From assembly GCF_017912555.1 (NCBI RefSeq), contig NZ_JAERSD010000002.1, forward strand, positions 18,392 through 82,391: a stretch of DNA of 64,000 bases, read 5' to 3'. The translations under genes were made by a program, and so were the position numbers. Position 1 is the stretch's first letter, and each line of letters begins with the position of its first letter. The stretch comes from Bacillus sp. REN3. Lineage in GTDB: Bacteria; Bacillota; Bacilli; Bacillales; Cytobacillaceae. Shown here one piece after another: positions 1 to 7,608 of this stretch. The notes beneath the pieces were generated by a model. The model was not told the origin of the DNA. It saw only the letters and a program-made list of their open reading frames with translations, and did not search any database.

Positions 1-642
1 ATCGAGAAGACCCCTTGCGTTACCTTTTCGCTCTTCCGGGAGCCCGTTTGGTCACGAGAGACGCTCTTACGTTACCTTTCGGCTCTCTTGGGAACCCGTT
101 TGGGCGCGAGAGACGCTCTTGCGTTACCTTTCCGCTCTTCCGGGAGCCCGTTTGGTCACGAGAAGACCCCTTGCGTTACCTTTTCGCTCTTCCGGGAGCC
201 CGTTTGGTCACGAGAGACGCTCTTGCGTTACCTTTTCGCTCTTCCGGGAACCCGTTTGGTCACGAGAAGACCCCTTGCGTTACCTTTCCGCTCTTCCGGG
301 AGCCCGTTTGGTCACGAGAAGACCCCTTGCGTTACCTTTTCGCTCTCTCGGGAACCCGTTTGGTCACGAGAGACGCTCTTACGTTACCTTTCGGCTCTCT
401 TTGGAACCCGTTTGGGCGCGAGAGACGCTCTTGCGTTACCTTTCCGCTCTTCCGGGAGCCCGTTTGGGCGCGAGAGACGCTCTTGCGTTACCTTTCGGCT
501 CTCTTGGGAACCCGTTTGGTCACGAGAAGACCCCTTGCGTTACCTTTTCGCTCTCTTGGGAACCCGTTTGGTCACGAGAAGACCCCTTGCGTTACCTTTT
601 CGCTCTCTCGGACATCCGTTTGGGCACGATCCAGCGAATTCC
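1..642 (+). repeat. 52-bp tandem repeat array 1 (12 units, runs off the left edge)
   Basis: Units begin at a GTTACC box at 19, 71, 123, 175, 227, 279, 331, 383, 435, 487, 539 and 591, exactly 52 bp apart without exception. Each unit runs GTTACCTTT, a CTC-rich stretch, GGGA, CCCGTTTGG, CACGAGA or CGCGAGA, and an arm ending CTTGC or CTTAC. Units are mosaics of alternative blocks (TCGCTCTTCCGGGAG or CGGCTCTCTTGGGAA; GGTCAC or GGGCGC; AGACGCTC or AGAAGACCCC). The last unit decays after about 610. Bases 1-18 are the tail of another unit, so the array continues left of the window. Because 52 is not a multiple of 3 and no stop occurs, all three plus frames stay open across it; I read this as a by-product, not as coding. 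There are no unique spacers, so it is not a CRISPR. Confidence 0.95.
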
Positions 643-730
643 GTTCCCCTCCACCCTTTACCGCACCCGCTTTGGGAACGGACCTGTGACTCGTAATTTT
701 CCTTCTTGTACCAACCTTAGAATCCTGAAC

Positions 731-829
731 ATTCAAGCATTCGTCCATTTACTTCCGGCATCACATCTTAAAAAAATTCAAGCATTCGTCCATTTACTTC
801 CGGCATCACATCTTAAAAAAATTCAAGCA
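731..829 (+). repeat. 45-bp direct repeat, 2.2 copies
   Basis: Two perfect copies of a 45-bp unit starting ATTCAAGCATTCGTCC and ending in an A-run lie at 731-775 and 776-820, followed by the first nine bases of a third copy at 821-829. It sits between the 52-bp array and the first gene. Its sequence is unrelated to the 52-bp unit. I see no coding or RNA role. Confidence 0.9.
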
Positions 830-834
830 ACATA

Positions 835-858
835 AAAAAGCAGCATCCGCTGCTTTTT
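835..858 (-). terminator. Intrinsic terminator after the small membrane gene
   Basis: AAAAAGCAGC and GCTGCTTTTT form a 10-bp stem with a 4-base loop. Read on the minus strand it ends in a T-run and directly follows the stop codon of the 66-aa gene. Confidence 0.75.
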
Positions 859-1058
859 CAGTGCTTTTTATATTCAGCTTTTTTCCAGATGAAGAAGGCG
901 ACCACAGCCAGAGTGGTTGAAAGAAGGGCCACGGCTACGGCCCCGTATACCCGGCCATCCTCATATCCATAATAGCCTTCGATTGCATTTGCAAGGGCAA
1001 TGACATTGACGGCAAGGAACAGGAAGATGGAGAGGAATGCTGCTCTTTTTTTACCCAT
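858..1058 (-). CDS. Small two-helix membrane protein of the Rieske/Mo cluster
   Basis: A 66-aa protein with two hydrophobic segments at about residues 7-26 and 38-58, separated by a short acidic, Tyr/Gly-rich loop (YYGYEDG), and a Lys/His-rich C-terminus. This fits a small integral membrane protein. The ATG is preceded by GGAGGG at suitable spacing, and the gene overlaps the end of the Rieske gene by 8 bp, so the two are translationally coupled. I do not recognise the family. Position suggests an accessory or anchor subunit of the neighbouring oxidoreductase, which is inference from context. Confidence 0.75.
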   Translation of the reverse strand: MGKKRAAFLSIFLFLAVNVIALANAIEGYYGYEDGRVYGAVAVALLSTTLAVVAFFIWKKAEYKKH

Positions 1059-1578
1059 GTCTTACTTCCCTCCCTACTGCGAATATTTTGCCTTCCTTGA
1101 TTTCCAGCAGGATTTTCGGAAGCTCACGCTGCGGCGGTCCCGCCATCGGCTGGCCGCTGTCTACATTGAAATAGCCTTTGTGGCAAGGGCATAATAATAC
1201 ATTTTCTTTATGCTCATAAAATACCGGGCATTGCAGGTGTGTACATTTATTATTGTAGGCAACGAACTTATCCTCTGGTGTCCTTACCAGAATGGCAGGT
1301 TCATCTTTGGTCGGATAATTGAAGTTCCTGGACTCTCCAATTTCCAGGTCAGTTACATCCGTGATTTCCACTCTCTTCACTTCACCATTCTCATCGCGAA
1401 GGTATGAAAAAATGCCAAATGGCGTTGTTGCAAGACCTATCGCGACGGTCGCCCCGAATGAAGCTTTTAAAAAAGCCCGTCTATTTAAATTGACATCATC
1501 TTTCCTATTCAGGTTCTCGATCAGCTTGATCATGTCTTTGTCATCTTCATGATGCGGCTGTTTCTTCTCATCACTCAT
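1051..1578 (-). CDS. Rieske [2Fe-2S] protein with twin-arginine signal anchor
   Basis: A 175-aa Rieske protein. The start chosen is the ATG at 1578, preceded by GCAGGAGG; an upstream in-frame start lacks such a site. LNRRAFLKAS at about residues 31-40 followed by a hydrophobic stretch is a typical Tat signal anchor, so the domain should face outward. Cluster ligands are visible as C112-x-H114 and C130-x2-H133, with C117 and C132 placed to form the disulfide of bc1-type Rieske proteins. It lacks the b/c1 partners of a normal qcr operon and instead follows an Mrp-like ATPase and a Mo-enzyme cluster. An electron-transfer role in that complex is inference. Confidence 0.93.
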   Translation of the reverse strand: MSDEKKQPHHEDDKDMIKLIENLNRKDDVNLNRRAFLKASFGATVAIGLATTPFGIFSYLRDENGEVKRVEITDVTDLEIGESRNFNYPTKDEPAILVRTPEDKFVAYNNKCTHLQCPVFYEHKENVLLCPCHKGYFNVDSGQPMAGPPQRELPKILLEIKEGKIFAVGREVRHG

Positions 1579-1660
1579 CGCCAATTCCTCCTGCTCCTTG
1601 TGTCTCCCTTTACGTCCGGACACTTTTTTGGCTTTCTCGCCGTTTAACGGAGAGGCGCCA

Positions 1661-2398
1661 TTAATTGAATTTCTTATCTATTTTTTCCGCCAGGGACAAG
1701 TATTCTTTGAACAGAGGGCTATCCTCCGTGGCAATCGCAGGCGTTTCGCTGTTTTCATCCGCTTCCTGGATCGGCAGTTGCGCCAGCAGTTCCGTTCCGA
1801 GTTGATGGGCCAGCTCCTCTCCTCCGCCCTTGCCGAAGATAAAATACTTTTCTTCGCTGTTTTCGGGCTGGAAGAAGGACATGTTCTCTACCACGCCAAT
1901 TACATCATGCTTGCTCTTGATGGCCATCGCTCCAGCTCGTTCTGCAACAAATGAAGCCGCTTTGTGCGGAGTAGTCACGACGATTTCTTTGCTCTGCGGA
2001 ATCATCAGATGCATGTCCAGAGCGACATCGCCCGTTCCCGGCGGCATATCGAGGATGAAATAATCCATTTCACCCCACATAACATCCTCAGTGAAATGCT
2101 GGATCATCTTGCCGAGCATCGGACCGCGCCAGACGATTGGCTCGTTATCCTTCACAAGGAATCCCATCGACATGATTTTAATTCCATTTGCCTCAACCGG
2201 AATAATCTTCCCGTTGAATGTCTTCGGCCTGGAATCGATGTTCAGGATTTTCGGTACACTGAAACCATAGATATCGAGATCGATGATGGCGGCTGATTTC
2301 CCCAATTTGCTAAGAGCCAATGCCAGGTTGACCGATAAGGAAGATTTCCCTACGCCCCCTTTTCCGCTTGTAACGGCAAGGACATTCCCTTTTAACAT
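1661..2398 (-). CDS. Mrp/NBP35-type P-loop ATPase, Fe-S cluster carrier
   Basis: A 245-aa protein with the deviant Walker A motif GKGGVGKSS at residues 12-20 and the IDLDIYG and DMPPGTGD motifs of the Mrp/ApbC/NBP35 family, which holds and transfers [4Fe-4S] clusters. It lacks the N-terminal DUF59 domain found in many housekeeping Mrp proteins. The RBS is AAAGGGTGAGG. It lies between the iron-sulfur enzyme genes and the Rieske gene. A dedicated role in loading clusters into the neighbouring oxidoreductase is therefore likely but inferred. A terminator at 2501-2550 separates it from the upstream genes, so it may have its own promoter. Confidence 0.9.
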   Translation of the reverse strand: MLKGNVLAVTSGKGGVGKSSLSVNLALALSKLGKSAAIIDLDIYGFSVPKILNIDSRPKTFNGKIIPVEANGIKIMSMGFLVKDNEPIVWRGPMLGKMIQHFTEDVMWGEMDYFILDMPPGTGDVALDMHLMIPQSKEIVVTTPHKAASFVAERAGAMAIKSKHDVIGVVENMSFFQPENSEEKYFIFGKGGGEELAHQLGTELLAQLPIQEADENSETPAIATEDSPLFKEYLSLAEKIDKKFN

Positions 2399-2500
2399 CT
2401 TGCCTCACCCTTTCTATTAAAATCTTATCCGGTCGCGCAATGTCTTACCCAATTTTATAAGTATACTTTACCCACAATTTCCCCAGTAACCATTTCCGGC

Positions 2501-2550
2501 GAAAAAAGAGCCGGCCCTAATGAACTTAGCGCTCGCTTGTGGACCGGCTC
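2501..2550 (-). terminator. Intrinsic terminator after the ferredoxin gene
   Basis: GAGCCGG at 2508-2514 pairs with CCGGCTC at 2544-2550 across a long loop. On the minus strand the stem is followed by a T-run (2507-2502). Confidence 0.7.
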
Positions 2551-2580
2551 CTCTTGATCTATTGTTTGCTTAACGTCATG

Positions 2581-3132
2581 CTATGATTGTGAATCAGTAT
2601 AGACGCCGAAGAATTCAGGAACGTAATCCCACTTATTTCCCTCTTGTGGCTTCTTGCCTTCTACCAGGTTCATCTGTGTTCGTCTTCTTCTCAGCTGCTG
2701 CATTTCATCGAAATCGATGAAGCGGATCGCATCGCTCGGGCAGACAGAAGCACACATTGGCGCGATATCATGGCGCGTCCTGTCATAGCACATATCGCAT
2801 TTGTACATCTTGTTCTTTTCAAAGTCGAACTTAGGAATCCCGAATGGGCAGCCGAATGTACAGTTACGGCAGCCGATGCATTTCTCTTCCATCGCGGACA
2901 AGACGACGCCCTCATCCGTGATCTGGATGGCATTTGCCGGGCAAACCCGAGCGCATGCAGGGTCTTTGCATTGCATGCACAGCATCGGGAATGTCTGGCG
3001 GGATTCAGTAAAATCTACATATTCAACATAGTTCCTTTCCTTTGCATCATGGTCCCCGCACTCACGGCAGGCTGCCTGGCAGGCACGGCATCCAATGCAG
3101 CGTTCAAATTCAAGATACATGATTTTATTCAT
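2581..3132 (-). CDS. Four-cluster 4Fe-4S ferredoxin subunit (HycB/DmsB type)
   Basis: A 183-aa electron-transfer subunit with four cysteine motifs: CIGCRACQAAC near the N-terminus, CMQCKDPACARVCP, CIGCRNCTFGCP and CDMCYD...CASVCP. This is the arrangement of subunits that wire molybdopterin oxidoreductases to a membrane quinone site. The ATG is preceded by TTAGGAGG. There is no signal peptide, so it should be cytoplasmic like its catalytic partner. It lies directly downstream of the Mo subunit, separated by a dispersed repeat (3152-3269). Confidence 0.93.
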   Translation of the reverse strand: MNKIMYLEFERCIGCRACQAACRECGDHDAKERNYVEYVDFTESRQTFPMLCMQCKDPACARVCPANAIQITDEGVVLSAMEEKCIGCRNCTFGCPFGIPKFDFEKNKMYKCDMCYDRTRHDIAPMCASVCPSDAIRFIDFDEMQQLRRRRTQMNLVEGKKPQEGNKWDYVPEFFGVYTDSQS

Positions 3133-3151
3133 AATCGCCGTTCCTCCTAAT

Positions 3152-3269
3152 CGAAAAGCGGAAGCGCCCTGACCGGCCCGCCTACAAGCATAAAGCGCTC
3201 CTGTCGGAAATCCTGGTTTCCGATAGGAGATGGCTTATGACAAGAGGGGCGGGATGCGGTAGCTGGACA
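3152..3269. repeat. Structured intergenic repeat, family 1
   Basis: This block begins GAAAAGCGGAAGCGCCCTG and ends TAGCTGGACA, with complementary internal arms including CTCCTGTCGGAAA (3198-3210) against TTTCCGATAGGAG (3217-3229). I recognise the layout (AGCGGAAGCGCC to AGCTGGACA with a central hairpin and CTTATGAC) as a repeat common between genes of Bacillaceae; that recognition is from memory. A second copy lies inside the composite repeat at 41807-41965. It sits inside the Mo operon and may act as an RNA hairpin that sets subunit ratios (inference). Confidence 0.65.
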
Positions 3270-3297
3270 TCTTTCACTTTTCACACTTAGTGAATTT

Positions 3298-5424
3298 TTA
3301 TATCATTTTTGCAAGCTTCACAGCACAGACTTTAAATTCAGGCATCCGTGAGATAGGATCCAGCGCCGGGCTTGTCAATTGGTTAACTGCAAGCTTTTTG
3401 CCCCAGTGGTATGGGACGAACATTGTATCTTTGCGGATCGCCTTTGTTATTTTAACCGGTGCGATCATGTCGCCTCGCGGTGTTGTCAGTTTTACTCTTT
3501 CACCATTTTCAATCTGGTAGGCACTTGCCAGTTCTGGATGCATTTCCACGAATGGCTCCGGGCATTGCTCTTTCAGAAAGTCGACGCGTCTTGTCTGGTT
3601 CCCGGAAAGGTAGTGGAATACAACACGGCCAGTTGTAAGCCATAGCGGATATTCCGTTGTTTTCACTTCCGCAGGTCCTCTGTAGTCACAAACCGCAAGA
3701 TTCGCCTTGCCATCTTCAGTGGCGAATCTTTCTTTGAACATAGAAGGTGTTCCCTGGTGGTCCATAGCTGGTGCTGGCCAAAAGACACCGTCTTGCTCAT
3801 CGATTTTTTCGTATGTGACACCATAGTAATCAGCCTTGCCTCCCTTTGATGCGAGGCGAAGCTCATCAAAAATTTCTTTTGGTTCATTATATTGGAAGTG
3901 CTGGCCTTTGCCCAGGCGATCAGCAATAAGACTCATAATCTCCCAGTCTGGTTTTGATTCACCTATCGGCTCAACTACTTTACGTATGTGGATTATCCGG
4001 CCTTCCGTATTTGTAGTCGTTCCTTCGTCCTCAGCCCATGTTGTTGCTGGAAGGACCACGTCTGCAAGTTCAGCTGTTTCAGAAAGGAAGAAATCATTTA
4101 CGACTAAGAAATCGAGGTTTTCAAGTTGTTTTTGAACGTAATTGATATTCGGTGATGACACTACCGGATTCGAGCAGATAACATGCAAACCACGAATCGT
4201 CTTGGCTTCCATCAAGTTGAACATTTCATACGCAGAAACACCTGGCTGAGGCATATCTTCAGGTTGGATGCCCCATACTCCTGAAATGTACTCTACAGCT
4301 TTTGGATCTGTCAGCTTACGGTATCCTGGCAGCAAATCTGATTTTTGCCCATGCTCGCGTCCGCCCTGGCCGTTTCCCTGTCCAGTAAAAGTCGCAACAC
4401 CAGAAGCGAACTTGCCGATTTGTCCTCTTAAAAGAGCCATAGATGTGTAGAGGCTTACGTTATCAACACCTGCAGTCTGCTGCTCTGCACCACGTGCGAA
4501 CATAACAACTGAGCGGGGTGATTTACCAAAAATATGTGCCGCTTTAATGATTTTCTCAACAGCAACCCCAGTAATACCAGATGTATACTCAGGCGTGAAT
4601 TTCGCCGTCATTTCCCTTAATTCTTCAAAATTATTGCAGCGCTCCTTGACGTACTCATGATCGACGTAATCATGCTTGATCAACAGGTGCATAATTCCGT
4701 TGGCCAATGCTGCATCTGTCCCTGGAAGCAGGTCAAGGTGAACATCTGCAACTCTCGCTGTTGCTGTTTCACGCGGATCGGCCACGATGAACTTTGCCCC
4801 TTTGTCCTTTGCTTTCCAGAACCATTGAATACTAGTAGGGTGGCATTCTGCCGTGTTTGACCCAGCCATGAAAAAGCAGTCACTGTGCTCGAGCTCAGTC
4901 CATGGAAGTGATGATCCGCGGTCAATTCCAAGCGTCTTATTGAAGCCGCCTGCTGCAGAACTCATGCAATAGCGGCCGTTATAGTCAATGTAGCGGGTTC
5001 CTAGGCCGACACGCGCATACTTCCCGACAAGATAGCACTTTTCATTCGTCATCGATACGCCGCCATATACCGCTAGTGCATCCTTACCGTATGTTCCCTG
5101 GATTTCTTTATATTTTCTTTCGATCAGATCAAGCGCTTCTTCCCAGGAGGATTCGACAAACTTGCCATTCTTTTTGATCAGAGGCCGTTTGATCCGGTCC
5201 GGGTGGTCGATTGTCTGATAGGCGGTTACCCCTTTAGGGCACATTTTCCCTCTTGTCAGCACCCAGTCATAACGTGGTTCCACACCGACAACTTTATTGC
5301 TTTTTTCATCGACGCGGATGTGCATGCCGCACTGCATCCCACAGTAGCAGCAGTGTGTTGTCACTAACTTTTCGCCTTTGCGGATTTGGTTTTTCACGCC
5401 TTCTTTAACGAGAAACTGGCTCAT
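3298..5424 (-). CDS. Molybdopterin oxidoreductase catalytic subunit (NasA/NapA-like, Cys-ligated)
   Basis: A 708-aa bis-MGD enzyme. The N-terminal [4Fe-4S] motif is C25-x2-C28-x3-C32-x29-C62, and the likely Mo ligand is C153 in NGRYCMSSAAGG, the layout of periplasmic and assimilatory nitrate reductases and not the Sec/Cys-H-x-P of formate dehydrogenases. The molybdopterin-binding C-terminal domain is complete. There is no twin-arginine signal, so it should be cytoplasmic. RBS AAGGAGG; it overlaps the upstream membrane-subunit gene by 20 bp. The substrate cannot be fixed from sequence: nitrate-like oxyanion reduction and a formate-type oxidation are both open. Gene order points to a quinone-linked complex. 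Confidence 0.9.
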   Translation of the reverse strand: MSQFLVKEGVKNQIRKGEKLVTTHCCYCGMQCGMHIRVDEKSNKVVGVEPRYDWVLTRGKMCPKGVTAYQTIDHPDRIKRPLIKKNGKFVESSWEEALDLIERKYKEIQGTYGKDALAVYGGVSMTNEKCYLVGKYARVGLGTRYIDYNGRYCMSSAAGGFNKTLGIDRGSSLPWTELEHSDCFFMAGSNTAECHPTSIQWFWKAKDKGAKFIVADPRETATARVADVHLDLLPGTDAALANGIMHLLIKHDYVDHEYVKERCNNFEELREMTAKFTPEYTSGITGVAVEKIIKAAHIFGKSPRSVVMFARGAEQQTAGVDNVSLYTSMALLRGQIGKFASGVATFTGQGNGQGGREHGQKSDLLPGYRKLTDPKAVEYISGVWGIQPEDMPQPGVSAYEMFNLMEAKTIRGLHVICSNPVVSSPNINYVQKQLENLDFLVVNDFFLSETAELADVVLPATTWAEDEGTTTNTEGRIIHIRKVVEPIGESKPDWEIMSLIADRLGKGQHFQYNEPKEIFDELRLASKGGKADYYGVTYEKIDEQDGVFWPAPAMDHQGTPSMFKERFATEDGKANLAVCDYRGPAEVKTTEYPLWLTTGRVVFHYLSGNQTRRVDFLKEQCPEPFVEMHPELASAYQIENGERVKLTTPRGDMIAPVKITKAIRKDTMFVPYHWGKKLAVNQLTSPALDPISRMPEFKVCAVKLAKMI

Positions 5425-6574
5425 TTTTGGTGTCCTCCTTCAATTCCTGGTCAAGTCCGTAAAATTCTTCTGAACGCTTTTTGCTGAAGCCTGATAGGTG
5501 GATTCCGTTATTTGTGTTGATCGGTCCGTATGGGTTTCCTTTTGGCGCTTCAAGATTCATCTGTTTCATCGCCCTCATCCTTCGGCGGCATCCGGTGCAG
5601 TAATCTGAGAGGTACGATCCGTCTGCCATCTGGAGATCCATTCCCTGGCTTTTCAGGATTGCCTGGACGTCCGCGATTTGGTCATCATTGCTATACGGCT
5701 GTCCGCAGCCTTTGCATGTTTTCGTATCCACTTTTACCACCTCTTGATAACTCATTGGTACAGCTGTTGCCAGCGGCCTGATCGGCACATGGAACAATTT
5801 CCCGAACGGGAAGTAGACAAGCATGATGATGACTGTGACCTGGTGGACAAGGGACATGTAGTGGTGCATCCAGCCATCAAGGAATGTATACATGATCGTA
5901 AGGATCAAGCCTGTTACAGTGACTGCCATCAGGATCAGCAGTGGCAGGATATCGAATTCGAAACGCTGGGTCACTTTTACATCGTAATTAGTGATCCGTC
6001 GGTAAAGGGCCATCGATACTCCGATGAGCACCATGATTGCGCCGTAATTCAGGCCATTATAGACAAGCTCTGCGAAAAAGCCGTGTGCTGCCATTTTCAT
6101 CGTCGGGACATTGAAGACCACAATCTGATACGTTTCAGGATCGATCAGGTCAAAGCGCATCCAGCCGAATGTCAGTCCGAATGTGATGGCGAAGGAAATG
6201 ATGCAGCCCCAAGATATCATCAAGTGCTGGATTCCCCGGTACAGACCGCGATGGAAAATGAATTTCTGCAGCACGATATTATCGACCAATGTTTTAAAAA
6301 TTGCTTTCGCATTTCGTTGCATTCTTTCCTTATTGAATAGATTGCCGACACTGCGCGTAGCTACCCGGTTCGTCGCCTTGCGGTAAAGCCAGAAGCTCAT
6401 CCTGATCGTCAAGCCGATCGCGAAGATTGCCGACGAAATCGCATAGCCTAATAGCGCCATATCGATATGGACAAATTTGCTTGTGGAAACCCACATTGAG
6501 AAAAATAATATAAGAACAACAACAAAGGAATACATGCTTGTTTTTGAATAAAAGGATTTTTCGAATTTGTACAA
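5405..6574 (-). CDS. Membrane b-type cytochrome subunit with C-terminal CxxC domain
   Basis: A 389-aa protein with about six hydrophobic segments between residues 14 and 262. Histidines near helix ends (FHRGLYRGIQH, AHGFF, MHHYMSLVH, KLFH) could ligate heme, as in NarI/HdrE-like subunits. The cytoplasmic tail has CKGCG and, some 40 residues later, CTGCRRR, which could bind a metal or Fe-S cluster. The TTG start follows GGGAGG at 8 bases. It is the first gene of the minus-strand cluster and likely passes electrons between the quinone pool and the Mo subunit. The heme assignment is inferred from histidine placement. Confidence 0.8.
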   Translation of the reverse strand: MYKFEKSFYSKTSMYSFVVVLILFFSMWVSTSKFVHIDMALLGYAISSAIFAIGLTIRMSFWLYRKATNRVATRSVGNLFNKERMQRNAKAIFKTLVDNIVLQKFIFHRGLYRGIQHLMISWGCIISFAITFGLTFGWMRFDLIDPETYQIVVFNVPTMKMAAHGFFAELVYNGLNYGAIMVLIGVSMALYRRITNYDVKVTQRFEFDILPLLILMAVTVTGLILTIMYTFLDGWMHHYMSLVHQVTVIIMLVYFPFGKLFHVPIRPLATAVPMSYQEVVKVDTKTCKGCGQPYSNDDQIADVQAILKSQGMDLQMADGSYLSDYCTGCRRRMRAMKQMNLEAPKGNPYGPINTNNGIHLSGFSKKRSEEFYGLDQELKEDTKNEPVSR

Positions 6575-6734
6575 CTTTGCTACCTCCCTGAGAATCGTTT
6601 TCCGATTTCGAAAGTTATCTTATCATGTAAAAACAGTAATAAAAGGATGAAAATGTAAACAATTTGTGAATAGTGAAAACTTGATTTAACAATGTTTCCA
6701 AGACTGATCTCCAAGATGTACCTTATGTAACTAA

Positions 6735-6777
6735 ATCTTAAGATACGACGAATAAAAGATATGTGAAGTCCGTCACA
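6735..6777 (-). promoter_or_regulatory. FNR-type site and likely anaerobic promoter of the Mo cluster
   Basis: 6762-6777 reads TGTGA-N6-TCACA, the full FNR/CRP palindrome used by Bacillus Fnr. On the minus strand a TAAGAT hexamer at 6740-6735 lies where a -10 would be if the site centred near -41.5 (start near 6728). That spacing fits direct activation. The leader to the TTG start at 6574 would be about 150 nt. The site is seen; the regulator is inferred. Confidence 0.65.
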
Positions 6778-7003
6778 CCTGATTAAAAAACTATATTGAA
6801 GGTGCTTATCTAGACAACAACGCCTAACAAATTTGTCAAAAAGTCATTCAGGTCCTGTAAATTTAGGAGGGGAAAGTTTTGGGGCCGGTATTAATCCCCA
6901 TTTCCTGTCCTATGAAATAAGAATTGCCCTAAACGGAAGTGATTTTGTAGTTGGAGCTGCTCTTGTTATTGCGGAGTTTAGAACGCTGGAGGAAAAAGAA
7001 AAA

Positions 7004-7036
7004 AAACAAACCCGAATCCATTTAAATGGATTCGGG
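7004..7036 (-). terminator. Intrinsic terminator of the Thr/Ser-exporter pair
   Basis: CCCGAATCCATTT and AAATGGATTCGGG (7011-7036) form a perfect 13-bp inverted repeat. On the minus strand it is followed by TTTGTTTTTTTT. Confidence 0.85.
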
Positions 7037-7149
7037 CTTCACTTTTTGCGATGCTGCGGCAAGGAGGCCGCTTTCATTGTTTCTGAACCAGAATCCTCAT
7101 ACTGTCCATTCAAATTTCCCCAAAAAGGTTCAAACGAAAAAGGGATCGA

Positions 7150-7593
7150 TCATTTAGTCGGGCCGAAGGTGGATCGGCGGATCACCTGGTTGATCACCTC
7201 AGAAAAAACAAGCCCGACTGCAATTGCCCCTGATATCATCGATGCTTTCGCAGCTAAGGCAACCGCTGTTCCATAATCATTTTCCACGAAGTTGCGCATC
7301 GCATCATAGGAAAGGCCACCTGGTACGAGCGGGATAATTCCTGCCACACTGAAGATTATGATTGGCGTACGGTAGGCTTTTGCGAATATCTGGCTGACCA
7401 CAGCAATCAGGAAGGAGGCGATTAAAGTCGCAAAGATTGTGCCAAATCCATTGTAATCAAGAGCGAAGTACGCAATCCAGCCAATCATTCCAGATAAACC
7501 GCACTTGATCAATGATTCCTTAGGGGCATTGAAAATGATGCCAAATGCCGCAGAAGCGATGAAGCTTGTTATTAACTGTTCAATATACATCAT
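7150..7593 (-). CDS. ThrE-family threonine/serine exporter, small subunit (YjjB-like)
   Basis: A 147-aa membrane protein with four or more hydrophobic segments and the LVPGG motif typical of the C-terminal half of ThrE-type exporters (DUF3815/YjjB). It follows the YjjP-like gene by 15 bp, so the two halves of the exporter form a split pair. The RBS is AGGAG upstream of tandem ATGs. Likely role: efflux of threonine, serine or small acids. B. subtilis-type bacteria commonly carry this pair; the substrate here is inferred from family. Confidence 0.88.
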   Translation of the reverse strand: MMYIEQLITSFIASAAFGIIFNAPKESLIKCGLSGMIGWIAYFALDYNGFGTIFATLIASFLIAVVSQIFAKAYRTPIIIFSVAGIIPLVPGGLSYDAMRNFVENDYGTAVALAAKASMISGAIAVGLVFSEVINQVIRRSTFGPTK

Positions 7594-7608
7594 CCTGCAT
7601 TCTCCTGT

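Larger units (their letters stand above)
6575..7149. other. Gene-free stretch between Mo cluster and ThrE-type pair
   Basis: No convincing gene. It holds the FNR-type palindrome and likely promoter of the Mo cluster (6735-6777) and the terminator of the exporter pair (7004-7036). A plus-strand open frame from 6833 passes through that terminator palindrome and the antisense of the exporter gene, so I do not accept it. Confidence 0.6.

Noticed and set aside
1-642. CRISPR array
   Set aside because: Units are contiguous with no unique spacers, and no cas genes are present.
15-835. Three long overlapping plus-strand ORFs (200-240 codons) across array 1
   Set aside because: They are the same 52-bp unit read in rotating frames, without ribosome sites or a plausible fold; openness results from lack of stops in the unit.
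6833-7276. 147-codon plus-strand ORF
   Set aside because: It runs through the terminator palindrome at 7011-7036 and then antisense to the YjjB-like gene, with no ribosome site at its start.
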